Origin: Sinotaia quadrata
Taxonomy: Eukaryota > Mollusca > Gastropoda > Architaenioglossa > Viviparidae
NCBI GenBank assembly: GCA_028829895.1
Contig: CM054178.1
Span: 21,546,006-21,610,005, forward strand
Length of the DNA: 64,000 nt
Direction: 5' to 3'
Shown here: positions 37,603-51,174 of the stretch, piece by piece
Position numbering within the stretch: the stretch's first letter is position 1
Layout: the number at the start of each line of letters is the position of its first letter
Translations under genes and position numbers: made by a program
Notes under the pieces: generated by a model
What the model was told of the DNA's origin: nothing
What the model saw: only the letters and a program-made list of their open reading frames with translations
Databases searched by the model: none

Positions 37603-37603
<1 letters not shown>
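37311..37603. other. Non-coding spacer
   Basis: No supported feature between the element and the GT repeat. Confidence 0.35.

Positions 37604-37684
<81 letters not shown>
37604..37684. repeat. (GT)n microsatellite
   Basis: About 40 uninterrupted TG dinucleotides. Confidence 0.98.
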
Positions 37685-37685
<1 letters not shown>

Positions 37686-38158
37686 ATGTGGGTGGGTATA
37701 GTATTCCATAAAAGTGTATACGCGCAAGAAAAAACTTCATTTTTAATCTTTTTATTTAATGATACAGACTTTCTCCCATGCTAACAAAAAGAAGACTAAC
37801 AATGATCATAATAATATTCCACTCACGCTACGAGCATGCAAGCAAAATGACGTTTGATTTTTCGTTCACCCAGCTCACCTGAGAAATCATTTGTCAGAGA
37901 AGAACCAATGATAAAGGTCTAATGATTGGCGAAGGGAATATAGATTTTTTTTTTCACTTTTTCCTATATTCCCTTTTCTCTCTCCCTCTCTGTCTCTTCC
38001 TCCCTCTTTCTTTCAGGTCTTTTGTCACGGAAGAATTATATAATGGAATGTCCTACGAAATCAAATTGTCTACCTGTTGCTGTGATTTTTATGTGAATTT
38101 TCATTACTCACTAAGTGCATTCAATGGTCGTCCTAGTAATATGACGTCAGAAATGATA

Positions 38159-38162
<4 letters not shown>

Positions 38163-38190
<28 letters not shown>

Positions 38191-38237
38191 GCAGGCAGGC
38201 AAATAGATAGATAGATAGATAGATAGATAGACAGACC
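38163..38237. repeat. (GATA)n(GACA)n(GGCA)n compound microsatellite
   Basis: GATA, then GACA, GGCA and again GATA tetramers. Confidence 0.96.
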
Positions 38238-38516
38238 TCGAGTCGGGGAGAGGAAAGCAAAAAATGGTAGCGATGCAATTTCATCGCTACTAGTATAGAC
38301 ATATCCAGTCAACCATTACTGAAGCCAAGCCAGGACATACATAAGTGAATAATTAAAAGAGGCTAGAAAAAACAAGCTAATCCATGCTCGCATCCCAACC
38401 TGAATGCTGAAAGCCGATGAGAATCGATTGACTAAAGAACTAGAAAGAAGAAGAGCAAAGCCAAATCATGTGAGACTGTGTTTAACGCTGATTTCAAGTG
38501 CCTCTCACTCTCTGCA
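38238..38516. other. Unassigned stretch
   Basis: No supported gene. It ends in CCTCTCACTCTCTGCAG (38503-38519), which would make a good splice acceptor on the plus strand. Confidence 0.35.
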
Positions 38517-38545
38517 GGCCGGTAGAGTCACAAAAGTTACCGGCC
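38517..38545. repeat. 8-bp GC-rich inverted repeat
   Basis: GGCCGGTA (38517-38524) pairs with TACCGGCC (38538-38545) across a 13-base loop. It lies in a locally CpG-richer segment (38520-38960). Confidence 0.85.
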
Positions 38546-38819
38546 GCTAGCCGGAGAGCGTGTGGACTTGCGAACTCGGGGAATTGAAGTTTATTTATTT
38601 TCCGTCCTTATCTTCCGCAACTTATTTCGGAAGACAGTTGCACGTTGATTGTTGGATTTACCATCTACTGAAGAAAGTAAACTGGCGAAGAAGACGCCTG
38701 TCGATCATCGACCTTTACATTGCGGTTTTCCTGTGGACTACGTACTACGAATGTGAACTAAAAATAGCCATAAGCTGTGATGAAGTATCGACCGGTGTAA
38801 AATGAATAGTTCTTTCCCC

Positions 38820-40660
<1,841 letters not shown>

Positions 40661-42367
40661 CAGCTCTATTGTCGTTTCCGACAGTAAACAAGCTATCGCA
40701 TGGTTTTAATTTCATTTAGAGTATATGTAAACAGACATCTGCACACACAAGCAATCCCTCCCCCCCCCAGTTTTTTTTTGGGGGGCAGGGATATAAGATT
40801 TTTTTTTTTAAATAACAACAAAAAGAAGATAAAAGTAACCTCAAATTGCGTGCGTGTGTGAGAGAGAGTAGGGAAGGGAGTTGGGAGTAGATGGCCTGTC
40901 CTTAAGTAAGCAGTAAGCCAGTGAGTTAATACGTAACACTGGCAACCTTTGGTTGTCAAGCATCATTCAGAGTTGCCGTGGAGCCACAACAATGCACAGC
41001 GTACTTTGTCACAGGGAACTAGCTGACCTACTTCTTGACAAGTTGTTTTCAAAATGTATTCTTTAATATATGAAGGTCACTATGTAGGAGAAATTTGCAT
41101 ATGTCTTGATGATAAATATCATGTTACGGCAACAGTCAATAATATTATTAATAAAATAAATTCACTTAACCATCGTTTTCACAGTCATGTTTTTGTAGGT
41201 AACATGTTCAAATCTTTAAACAGTACAAGCAAGACGACGTTTTCAACAACAGAATTTGAATTACATAATTTTTTTTTTACAAAAAGATAATATATAAAAT
41301 ACGACAGTAGAACAAGAAAGAGAATATTTTTCTTATTTCTTGTACAAAAGAATGTATGTGATATAATGACTTAAACAACATTTACAAATTTGTAAGAGTA
41401 AAGGTCGACGGAGCTCAACTGAACACGTAGCCACTCACACTCCCCTACACACAAGAGAGAAGCTAAGTACCATCAAACAGCAACGCACAAGTACACTTCT
41501 CTCCCTAGTCAAATCGCCCTCAGCAACGACCTGACTACAGCACGGTTAAATAAGCGAAGAACTAAAAAGACGATCATCATGTTTCAAACTGGAACCAATC
41601 TTTACCAACGTCATAAAGTGACTCTTTCGTCACTCTTCAGCTAAGGAAACATGGAATGTTTGACAACTCGATAAAGTGACGCATTTATTCACGTCTCTCA
41701 GGATTCAGGGCAAGCACAGCTGACTTCTTTTTTGCTTAAATCAAAGCCTAATGAAATGCCAGAAAGACAAAAGGGAATATAAAGGATGTAAAGATGGAAG
41801 ACAAAAAATTGTTTGCACTTTTGTGGACAATTCGTGGATAAATGGAACTAGAGAGCTCGAGGAGAATAGAAAAAACAAAGCGTTAACTTGCTGGTTTTTT
41901 CTCCCACCATTGCCAAGCATTAGTAGCCATCAGATTATTTTGGGCTATTCTTTCGCGCCACAGATCTGCATTATCAAGATACACCAAGATTTTGCTAACA
42001 TACAGGGATGTATCTCTTAATTATTTTAATTTGCGGTACATACCCCATTACTTGTCACAATCATTGACAATCGAAAGTTCAGCAAAATATAGACAGAACA
42101 CCATTAGAATTGTGGTTCTACAAAAATGCTTTGGACAACAATAATTTTGGGGGTTCAGTGGGAAAATGTCGTGATACTGAAAGACATGCGCACTTGGTCC
42201 TAACGAGTACCCAGCCGTCTCGATATCTGAATGATTGTCATTTACTACGGCAACATAAGACGCGAGATCGGAACTCAGTTTATCGTGCCTAGAGTCAATT
42301 AACATCAAATGGGCAATCCTGTTAATTCCTGTAATTCAAGTTAATAAAGTGCTGGATTCGCGTGTAC
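40661..42367. other. Non-coding stretch
   Basis: Short ORFs at 41054-41290, 41751-42020 (plus) and 42048-42308 (minus) show no recognised motif. It may lie within the gene whose first coding exon is at 43283-43798, since that gene runs leftward. Confidence 0.4.
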
Positions 42368-42393
42368 ACTCTCTCTCTCTCTCTCTCTCTCTC
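42368..42393. repeat. (CT)n microsatellite
   Basis: About 12 CT dinucleotides. Confidence 0.95.
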
Positions 42394-43009
42394 GCATGGT
42401 TTGCCGCTATAATTATTGCGAGAAAATGACATTGCTTTTTGTTGATCTGATTGGTTAGATTCATTTCATCCAATCAGATCACAAGAAAGGGCAAAGATAC
42501 AACGCGTGACTGTGAGTGAACTAAACCTCTTTGACGATATCATTGACAAACACGCACGGTGATGTAAAAAAAAAAAAAGTTAGAGATGATGACAAGTTTA
42601 ATCTCTTCACCACAGAGCACTATTATGATAAAACGGTCTCCTTAACCGATGAATAAGTTACATCATAACCATTTGTCAGGCCTATACAGTTTAAATCCTT
42701 TTAGAAAAAATAGAATTGATTAAATGTGTGTTGAATTGCATTGTGGTTGAGACAGTGTCTCACCTACACACCCTTGTAATAATCTGCATCAAACGTCACC
42801 TACAACCAGAGATGGTTTTGAATAAAAGTGACCTGAACACTCTGATAAAATATCTTTTGAATAAACCAGTAACAAAATCATTACACAAATTTACTCGCAA
42901 GTTCCCGATACCCTTGCTAACCGGTCCATATCTTATTTTTTACCCGATACCCTTCATGAGTAGTCATTATCTTAATTTTTCAACAATACAATAAGAAAAG
43001 TTAGTTAAT

Positions 43010-43266
43010 AATGCATGTGGGTGAGAGAAAGTGTGTATGTGTGTGTATATATGAGAGAGTGCGTGCGTGAGAGTGCATATGTGACAGGGATGTGTGTGAA
43101 ATAATGTGTGTATGTGAAAGAGTGTATGGGTGAATAGAGTGTATGTGAAAGTGTGTTTGAAAGAGCGTGTGACGGTGTATGCGTGTGAGAGTGTATGTGT
43201 GTGAAAGAATGTGTACGTGTGAGAGTGTGCGTGTCAAAGTATGTATGTGTGCGTTTGAGAGAGAGA
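43010..43266. repeat. Imperfect GT/GA-rich tract
   Basis: Words such as GTGTGTGAAAGAGTGTATG recur without a strict period. It lies just inside the proposed first intron of the minus-strand gene and creates a read-through His/Thr-rich tail after the true exon. Confidence 0.85.
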
Positions 43267-43282
43267 AAAAATACAAACTTAC

Positions 43283-43798
43283 TTTATGCCTTTCATTTTC
43301 CTCTTCCTCCAGCAAACCGCTTTTAGTCACCATCACCTCGTTCTCGGCGTCTTTCACAGCCAGCGTGCTATCCGCGATTGTGACGTACTGTGCGTACGTG
43401 ACGTCACTGGCGTCGGTACTAATGTCTTCACTGAAAGACGTCATCAGTTTGCGAGAAAACACGCGTCCAATCGTATCCCCATCAGCACCTTCCGACACAC
43501 GTCCTCGGCAAACTGTCGTCATGGCGTCAGAAGACTTCTCGGGGGTACATGCACTCTCGAGTACGGTGTTCGGGCGGTCCACCTTTGCCTTCTTGTCTTC
43601 GAACATTCCGGCCGTAGCAGTGACTGGCAGCTTCCAAGTGTCACATCCGCCGACCTCTAGCGGCGAAGCAGTAGGGGCATTGCTGTTGTCGGGGGCCACT
43701 GGGACGGCGGTGTCAATATCCGTTTCTAGGACAGCGTGGACCTGCCTGTCTGGGATGACGTCTGGCGGCATGCCTCCCGTGTTCGCTCCTGTGTCCAT
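43283..43798 (-). CDS. First coding exon of an unidentified spliced gene (172 codons)
   Basis: Reading leftward from the ATG at 43798, the exon encodes 172 residues. It ends AAA|GTAAGT, a consensus donor (GTAAGT on the minus strand at 43282-43277) in phase 0. The start fits: A at -3, G at +4 and an in-frame TGA 27 bases upstream. Composition is far from the AT-rich surroundings: CpG-rich, with balanced codons. The product looks like a disordered acidic N-terminus, with many D, E, S, T and V residues, five prolines in the first 46 residues, MTSFSEDISTD near residue 119, and an EEEE run near the end. There is no signal peptide or membrane segment. No known domain is visible, so function is unknown. 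Later exons would lie to the left; none could be recognised. Translation beyond the donor runs into the GT/GA tract and should be ignored. Confidence 0.65.
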
Positions 43799-43959
43799 CG
43801 TAGCACGTAGTGTGGGGAAGAGTCACTTGAGCTTCCGCGCCGCACGTGCTGTAACGTAGGCCAGACAGTGGATGAATGGGAGGGGGAACTTGACGTAAGT
43901 GGCGAGAGAGCCAATTTTGTTTGTTGAGGTTTGTTTGCTAAAAATGAGACGAGGGGTGT
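43799..43959 (-). other. Presumed 5' UTR and promoter-proximal region of the minus-strand gene
   Basis: CpG-containing sequence directly upstream of the ATG, with a CACGTG-like word (GCACGTGC, 43844-43851). No TATA box or initiator can be assigned with confidence. Confidence 0.35.
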
Positions 43960-43969
43960 GCGTGTGCAT

Positions 43970-44020
<51 letters not shown>

Positions 44021-44032
44021 TGAGAAATAGTG
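43960..44032. repeat. (GT)n(GA)n compound microsatellite
   Basis: TG/CG dinucleotides pass into a clean GA run (about 44001-44020). It lies about 160 bp upstream of the minus-strand start codon. Confidence 0.95.
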
Positions 44033-45116
44033 AGAGAGCGGTTTTTGTTTGCAACAAGGGTCATTGGCAGAGACAAAAAAAAACGTGTCCTTCGGCCACA
44101 AAGAGCGGGTGTCGAGATTTGTACTAGATTCGATTTCTCTCGACAGACAAATATTGATTCATGAATGAAAATAAACACTTATTTTTATTTAAGACAGAAA
44201 ACCCAATTAAAGAAAGGTGGGGGTCGGTCGGGGAACGTCGATGCAGCTTTGTTAAAGTTGAACCCAGTTCTTGGATTAAGGTGGTAGACTTATAGGTCAC
44301 TTCACAACTCAATCGCCCGCTTCGATTTTCTTCTGCTAGCTGTCTTTTTTCTAGGATGGCTTGCTGAACGCGAGTGACCTTGAACAACTTGTACACCAAA
44401 CTAAAGCAAATTAGTACAGGAGTGACCTAATTAATTTAAATAAACGAATGGCCAAACGAATTACTAAAGTCTATAGTATTACTCGTTTTTTAAAAAAATT
44501 GTCTCTTTCTGGCGCCAATTTATCTTAGTCGTGCGGTTAGCGATCAATTGGCAAATTACGCAGAAAGAAAGGTCCGATTTGAGTCACTGAAATGGAATGA
44601 TGGAAAACCTGCAGTATACAAAGTAAGTAAGCTGTCAGGCGATCAAGCGAATGCATTTAAACAATTAAACATTTGTTTTTCGTCGTGCAAAATTCTGTTT
44701 GGATGAGATTCGCCCTATTCTACTTTCAGCAAAGTCATTAAAGCGAGCCAATAGCAATATCTTGATTTATCACGTGGTCAGAAGAAAGAAAGAAAGAATT
44801 GTAAAACTAAGATCAAGATTCAAGATTTCGGGTTTTGCTACAGTCTAGCGACTCTAGCGAGTATATGTGGTCAGATCAGACAATACTATACTGTAAAACT
44901 AAGGCCAAGATTTCTGACTTAGTTACACTCTTGCGGTGGTCAGGTCAGATGCATCTATACAGTAAAACTGTTATCAAGATTCAAGGTTTGTTGATGTTGC
45001 AAACTAATGAATATGTATGCATTCAGGTCACCGAGCACCTTATTTGCTTGACATTTATCACCTCTCGTTTTTCATTCCTTCACTCGGCCGTCAAAGTGTC
45101 ATTGTTGAACACGTAG
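44033..45116. other. Non-coding stretch upstream of the minus-strand gene
   Basis: A 91-codon minus ORF (44124-44399) has a mixed, protein-like composition but no motif or splice support. AGAAAG repeats occur at 44782-44798. Confidence 0.35.
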
Positions 45117-45485
45117 TATATTCAAGTGATATATTGTACACCTAGTACATTCGAGTGATACATTGTGCACCTAGTACATTCGAGTGGCGATATATTGTAC
45201 ACCTAATACATTCGAGTGGTTACATTGTACATCTAGTACATTCGAGTGGTACATTGTACACACAGTACATTCGAGTGGTACATTGTACACACAATACATT
45301 CGAGTGGTATATTTTACACTTAGTACATTCGAATGATACATTGTACACCTGATATTTAGAGTGATACACAAAGAACACCTCGTACATTCGAGTGATACAT
45401 TTTAGATCTCGTACATTCGAGAGATACATTGTACACCTACTACATTCGAGTGGTACATTTTACACTTAGTACATTCGAGTGAACT
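45117..45485. repeat. ~29-bp minisatellite, about 13 copies
   Basis: TACATTCGAGTGGTACATTG-type units start at 45150 and 45179 and continue with 26-32 bp spacing. Units vary more at the right end. Confidence 0.95.
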
Positions 45486-45698
45486 TAAATTTGATTTTTG
45501 TTTTTCAGATCGTGAACCGTATTAGTGCTGTAGAAATGTGCCTACGTCATTGTATCAGAACTGATATGGGTAAAGAAAAAATAGAAAAGAAAGAAAACAA
45601 GTCTGTTTACTCAGATATAAACTTATACTAGCATTCCTTTCCTTCTTGCGTTTGTTTGGTTACAGTTTTGACAATCTATTGACACCGTACTAGGCACA

Positions 45699-45699
<1 letters not shown>

Positions 45700-45745
<46 letters not shown>
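45700..45745. repeat. (CA)n microsatellite
   Basis: About 23 CA dinucleotides. Confidence 0.98.
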
Positions 45746-45746
<1 letters not shown>

Positions 45747-46234
45747 AATGAACATAAAACTTATAGCGATTAGTGAAGATCCTCGAAAACTTTTACCTCT
45801 CGCAGTAATTAGTCCTTTTCTAAATACAAATAATATGTTGTAAAATTCATACTAACCTCGTTTAATAGATGTTGAGCGAAATTTCACGCTGAATGTTAAA
45901 GTGAGTTTTGTGTGTGTGTGTGTGTGTGTGTGGGCTCGGATTATTTTATTTTTAGTGACTATTGTTTTCTATTCTTAGTTTAAATTTAAGTTGTCATTAT
46001 CCGGCGTGACTTAAGTCCTTAATTTCACGCTTGAAACAACACTTGCCGCTCACAGTGGTGAGGTAAAATAGTGAGATCCAACGGCAATTTCCGCTCACGT
46101 TAGACTACTTTGTCTGCGTGCCAAGGTAGACGTCAATTTTATAGGACAGGATGACACTGATGCTTCATACTTCAGGTATTTTTTTTACAGGTGGGGTGGA
46201 GGGAAGAGGGGTTCACCTGGAAGGACATAGGAAT
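45746..46234. other. Non-coding spacer with short (GT)n
   Basis: GT run at 45908-45932. No supported gene. Confidence 0.4.
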
Positions 46235-46440
46235 AAAGCTTTTTAGATAGCATTTAGCTCTAAGTGGAGAGAAGAGGGTGGGATTGGATTTTTTCAGCAT
46301 TTGAGATTTGGAATTTTTAAAAAAAATCTAAAATGGAGAGAAGTGAATGAAGGAGTTTATTCAGCATTTGGATTTTTAGAAATTTTTTTTTTGGCTTTAA
46401 AATTGAAAAATGGAGCGAGCGAGGATTGCTGAGTCAGCAT
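46235..46440. repeat. Diverged ~70-bp tandem repeat, about three copies
   Basis: TGGAGAGAAG ... TTCAGCATTTG ... TTTTTA blocks recur from about 46265, 46334 and 46408, with many differences. Confidence 0.65.
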
Positions 46441-47304
46441 TATGTGCAAAAATAACGACCAAAGCTTGTTAAGACTTGCAGTAAAAACGTATTTACTTCG
46501 CTTTTTGCACTTTTCGAGTCCTTAACTGCTATGACTCGCAAAATCGGTAGAAGCCGGAAGCACCACCCCCCACGCCACCAAGTTAACAACAACAACTGCT
46601 CTGACAACATGGGGAACTGTTTAGAAGACATTGCTGAAAATTATGTTCACAGGAATTATAGAAAAGTGTTCAGGCATTGCTCGAAATACTTACGCATACT
46701 CTTGAACGTTGTCTTTCAGACACGCACATAACGTATACACAAATAGAACATCACACGCACGCACGCACACATTTGACTTCTTATTTTCTGTGAAGGGCTA
46801 TGTGTAAATGGGAGGTGGGACCAAGATGGGAGTTGTCGAAATAATTCAGTTGGCCACATTACAACATCCTTTTTCTCTTAAATTCAACATGTTTACGATA
46901 ATGTTTCAAGAAATAAATGAAAACTTTGTGAAAGTACAAAATTCCTTGGGAAAAAATATAAAAATGTAAGAGAAGAAAACGATCATTAAATACCCTTACT
47001 GCTCCTCCTCGCTCAGTTCAATCCATTTATAAATTTAAGATATTTATTTTTGTTACTGTTTCTGAAGACATTCTGTTATTGTAATTAGAACACAGTAGCA
47101 ATGAATTAAAATTTTACATCAAGTTAAATCTGAATTTGTTGTTTCTCTGTGTTGTTTTTAAAGAAGAAAATAACAAAATCACGAAACATAACGTCTCATC
47201 TTAAGGAGTAGAGATGTCGAGTACACTTTATTTGTCGAAATGTCTCATTCCTTAATGCATCAATCATCAAAACTGAAAAACAGTACACCATTCCTCCTGT
47301 TTTA
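46441..47304. other. AT-rich non-coding stretch
   Basis: No supported gene, RNA or repeat array. Confidence 0.4.
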
Positions 47305-47650
47305 AACAATGACATTCATGACTTCGGGCTCACATTTACACCTCTATTTTAAAATGTGACACACTTGACATGCTCTTTGGAGTCACATTTATACCATTAC
47401 TCCTCTGTTTTAAACAGTGATATCCATGACTTTAGGGTCACATTTACTCTATTACTCCTTTATTGTAAACAGTGACATCCATGTCTTTAGGATCACATTC
47501 ACTCTATTAATCCTTTATTGTAAACTGTGACATTTATGACAGGCTCTTTGGTGTCACATTTACTCTATTACTCCTCTGTTTTACAAATGGCATTCTTGAT
47601 AAGCTCTTTGGGGTCACATTTGCACGATTATTCCTCAGTTATAAACAGTG
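47305..47650. repeat. Diverged ~60-bp minisatellite, about six copies
   Basis: Each unit has GTGACATxCATGAC, TCACATTTAC and TATTACTCCT-type blocks. Units vary in length (about 57-63 bp) and sequence, so the array is old. Confidence 0.85.
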
Positions 47651-47654
47651 TTTT

Positions 47655-47832
47655 CTACAGCAATCACATATGCAGTACAGCGCAATCACATGAACTATCT
47701 AGTGCAGTCATCTATAGTGACTAGTGCAATCACATGAACAAATTAGTGCCACCACATGAACTATCTCATGCAATCACATGTGCTATCAAGAGTAATCACA
47801 AATATTATCTAGTGCACATATGCTATCTTTGA
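47655..47832. repeat. Diverged ~27-bp minisatellite
   Basis: AGTGCAATCACATGAACTAT-type units recur about six times from 47680 to 47830. Confidence 0.85.
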
Positions 47833-47887
47833 AGCGGAGTTAAAATGAATAATTCAGTGACTACCATACTATGCCATTGTTGAACAG

Positions 47888-47906
47888 TCAGTGGCTTTGC
47901 CACTGA
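47888..47906. repeat. Perfect 8-bp hairpin with 3-base loop
   Basis: TCAGTGGC and GCCACTGA flank TTT. A related half (CAGTGACTGTGCCATTG) lies 20 bases further on. Confidence 0.8.
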
Positions 47907-48018
47907 TCAACTGTCAGTGACTGTGCCATTGTCACATGTGAGGTTATTTTATCCACCCAGTCTCAGAATTAAAACCCAGACTTATTAATTATTAAATTTG
48001 TAATATGTTGACTGTAAT

Positions 48019-48605
48019 GCTGACAACAGCCCCGCAGACTAATCTACTCTTCAGTCTCTGTACTAAATAACACGTCATGTTATGGGATTAATGCTGACAA
48101 CAGCCCCGCAGACTAATCTACTCTTCAGTCTCTGTACTAAATAACACGTCACGTTATAGGATTAATGCTGACAACAGCCCCGCAGACTAATCTACTCTTC
48201 AGTCTCTGTACTAAATAACACGTCATGTTATGGGATTAATGCTGACAACAGCCCCGCAGACTAATCTACTCTTCAGTCTCTGTACTAAATAACACGTCAC
48301 GTTATAGGATTAATGCTGACAACAGCCCCGCAGACTAATCTACTCTTCAGTCTCTGTACTAAATAACACGTCACGTTATAGGATTAATGCTGACAACAGC
48401 CCCGCAGACTAATCTACTCTTCAGTCTCTGTACTAAATAACACGTTACGTTATGGGATTAATGCTGACAACAGCCCCGCAGACTAATCTACTCTTCAGTC
48501 TCTGTACTAAATAACACGTCACGTTATGGGATTAATGCTGACAACAGCCCCGCAGACTAATCTACTCTTCAGTCTCTGTACTAAATAACACGTCACGTTA
48601 TGGAA
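48019..48605. repeat. 74-bp minisatellite, eight near-identical units
   Basis: Units begin GCTGACAACAGCCCCGCAGA at 48019, 48093, 48167, 48241, 48315, 48389, 48463 and 48537. The only differences are near the unit end. CATGTTATGGG (units 1, 3) alternates with CACGTTATAGG (2, 4, 5), and 6-8 carry ACGTTATGG. The near identity implies recent expansion or gene conversion. Confidence 0.98.
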
Positions 48606-49017
48606 CAATCAAATACCTAGCATAGCAACAAGTAGATTAGTTGACCTGCCCTGTAGTTGGAGATGTAATCTTTCAAACTGATTAATTACAACATTCACAT
48701 ATCCTACGGCTCGCCCCCAGCCAACTCTCATTTACAGTCATTCCAAATAATTTAATCAAAATGTGGGTTTGTGATAACAGAAAAATATTTAATAATAAAA
48801 CAATAAAAGAGACAATTTGATTCTGAATACAATAATCAACCAAGATCATCTTATTCAATAATGTCCCATAGTTTAATGTTTGATTTTAGTCAGATTATTG
48901 ATTGGTGAGGTTTCAAGGGTGACTTAACAGCATCCTGAAGATAGGTGAGCAATGGCTGAGTAGAAAGAAGGCTACACAATTCAAAGTGGTACTATCAGTG
49001 TATGCGCACGTCAAGAA
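48606..49017. other. AT-rich non-coding spacer
   Basis: Nothing supported. Confidence 0.4.
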
Positions 49018-49345
49018 ATCGTGTGCATTGTGACCACCATAGTGTACACTTACATCGTGTGCATTGTGACCACCATAGTGTACACTTACATCGTGTGCAT
49101 TGTGACCACCATCATGTACACTTACATCGTGTGCATTGTGACCACCATAGTGTACACTTACATCGTGTGCATTGTGACCACCAAAGTGTATACACTTACA
49201 TCGTGTGCATTGTGACCACCATAGTGTATACTTACATCATGTGCATTGTGACCACCATAGTGTATACACTTACATCGTGTGCATTGTGACCACCATAGTA
49301 TATACACTTACATCGTGTGCATTGTGACCACCATAGTGTACACAC
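49018..49345. repeat. 36/38-bp minisatellite, nine copies
   Basis: GTGTGCATTGTGACCACCAT starts at 49021, 49057, 49093, 49129, 49165, 49203 and on. Units with GTGTACACTT are 36 bp; those with GTGTATACACTT are 38 bp. The 36-bp units keep two frames open, giving false ORFs. Confidence 0.97.
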
Positions 49346-51174
49346 TCATTCAAACTTCTTACATTATCTACATCGATAGCACAAGACGACATAATAAATA
49401 TGTCAAGAGAATGTTAATTTAAGCTGTTTTATATGACAGATTCAAAAAACCGACTACTTTCATTTTTAAAATGTGCCGATGTTCCTTCTTCCTTTTGAAA
49501 GTATATAAAAGTCACAACCCTGTTTCAGCACTAACAGCGTAATCGACACTAAATATTGTTCAAAGAAATCAATACAAAATATGTTTACCAGCATGCGTCT
49601 CAAAAACATTATCATTCACTCAACACGGCTTATTTCTTAGCAGCAAACAAATATAAATTCAATAGCTCAATTCTATTGCATCAAAATATTTCCAGAATAA
49701 ATGTCAGATCAAACTGACTCGCACTGCAGTTAGTGTCTTCATTAGCAATGATAAAAACGATCTGATAAGTACCGGCTGATGTAAAGTTGTCACAAATGGT
49801 CCCTGTATCGATCTTAACATAAAATGTAGACGCAAGACAACTTGCTACAAAAGACGCAAAAGGCTGCAGGCTTAAAACAGGTTTCAACTGTAGGAGAGGA
49901 ATTCTCCTCGTAATGTAATATATTCTTCGATTTAAGGAAGCAAGTCACTGATTTTTTTTTTATACAAGACTTGTGCCCTTCGATTTTCTTGAATAAGTCC
50001 CCGCTATACACTGTACCATGCCTTCGTACGCATAGACAGCTCTTGCATAACTTGGGTCAGGCTAGTGTAGATCAAGCAATAATACATACCCTTATATTTA
50101 GCCTATCAACCACGTTTGGGTAATGGTGTGGACTAGAGGTAAAAATATAAACGTTACACTGAGAAGGCTCAGACTACATGCTCAAAGCCACTTGTGTTCG
50201 AAGCTTCAAACGATCTAAAAACCAGTCATTAAGCGGTGTCACACCTAGAATCAGGGTGGTCAAACTCTTGCGATGTATTTTTCGTTCTGACTGCAATAGA
50301 CGAAGTCGTGAGTAAAGGCTTGCGTCTTGGTATTTTACTTCTCAGAAAGTGTCATTGTAGTGGTCAGTATTGCACGATCGGAAAACCTCGACCGTTAGAA
50401 ATAACAAAATGCGTATACAAGACCAAGATTGTGCTACCCCGAAAAATAACCATAAGAAAACAAATCTGCTGATTTTGATATTTATCACTGAGAAACTTAC
50501 TTACTAACCTGCGTCTTTAGTCGTAGAAGGAAAAAGAAACTTGCCCTGGTCTTCACAAAACTTCTTCTAAGGAGATTTTGCCGAGCTAAAATGCCTCGAC
50601 CAGAAGTTTCGGCATCAATAGCCCTAGCGTTCTCTGTTCAAAGCATCATTTCCCGCAAGCGGAATAAACTAGGATAGGAATAAATTCCTGATAGACAAAT
50701 TCGCCTAACAGCTCTGGCCACGATAGTTGAAAGTTTTAAAACAAACATTAATCAATTTAGCCACACTATTAAACAATCAATTTGACCAGTAAATTCTCGC
50801 TGTAATCTTTAGCCCTGAATTAGAGATTAAATTCTGTTCGACCATTAAATGCAGTTAGCCATTAAAACACGTAAGGCTCTAATGATTTGAAAATGCGAAT
50901 CAGCATATGGAAGACATCAATGAATCCAAGAGTTAAGTACCCTTGCATTTTTTTTTCTATTGTATTATTAACATTAGTAACTCAACGCAAACAAATGCTT
51001 GCAAACAAACATGCACACACGCTGAAAAATGAACTTTCATCATTATAGAACTACGATAGCATACATCATGTCACTAATCTGTGTGTTCTTTCTCTACTAA
51101 GGATCAGTTCATTCGTGATCAATACTATTGACAACTCTCTTTCAGAACATTTTTCATCACGTAACATTTTTTAC
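49346..51174. other. Non-coding stretch
   Basis: ORFs at 49681-50011 (minus) and 50236-50472 (plus) are unrecognised and lack splice support. No repeat array. Confidence 0.4.

Noticed and set aside
43001..43282. C-terminal extension of the 172-codon exon (His/Thr-rich tail)
   Set aside because: It lies beyond a consensus GTAAGT donor and is translation of a GT/GA-rich repeat.
43179..43859. 226-codon ORF on the plus strand
   Set aside because: It is the antisense shadow of the minus-strand exon plus the GT tract. The minus frame has the start context and the donor.
49002..49289. His/Val-rich repeat protein
   Set aside because: 36-bp unit artefact; two overlapping plus frames are both open.
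48019..49345. CRISPR-like periodic repeats
   Set aside because: The units are contiguous and similar over their whole length; there are no unique spacers. The surrounding DNA is eukaryotic.
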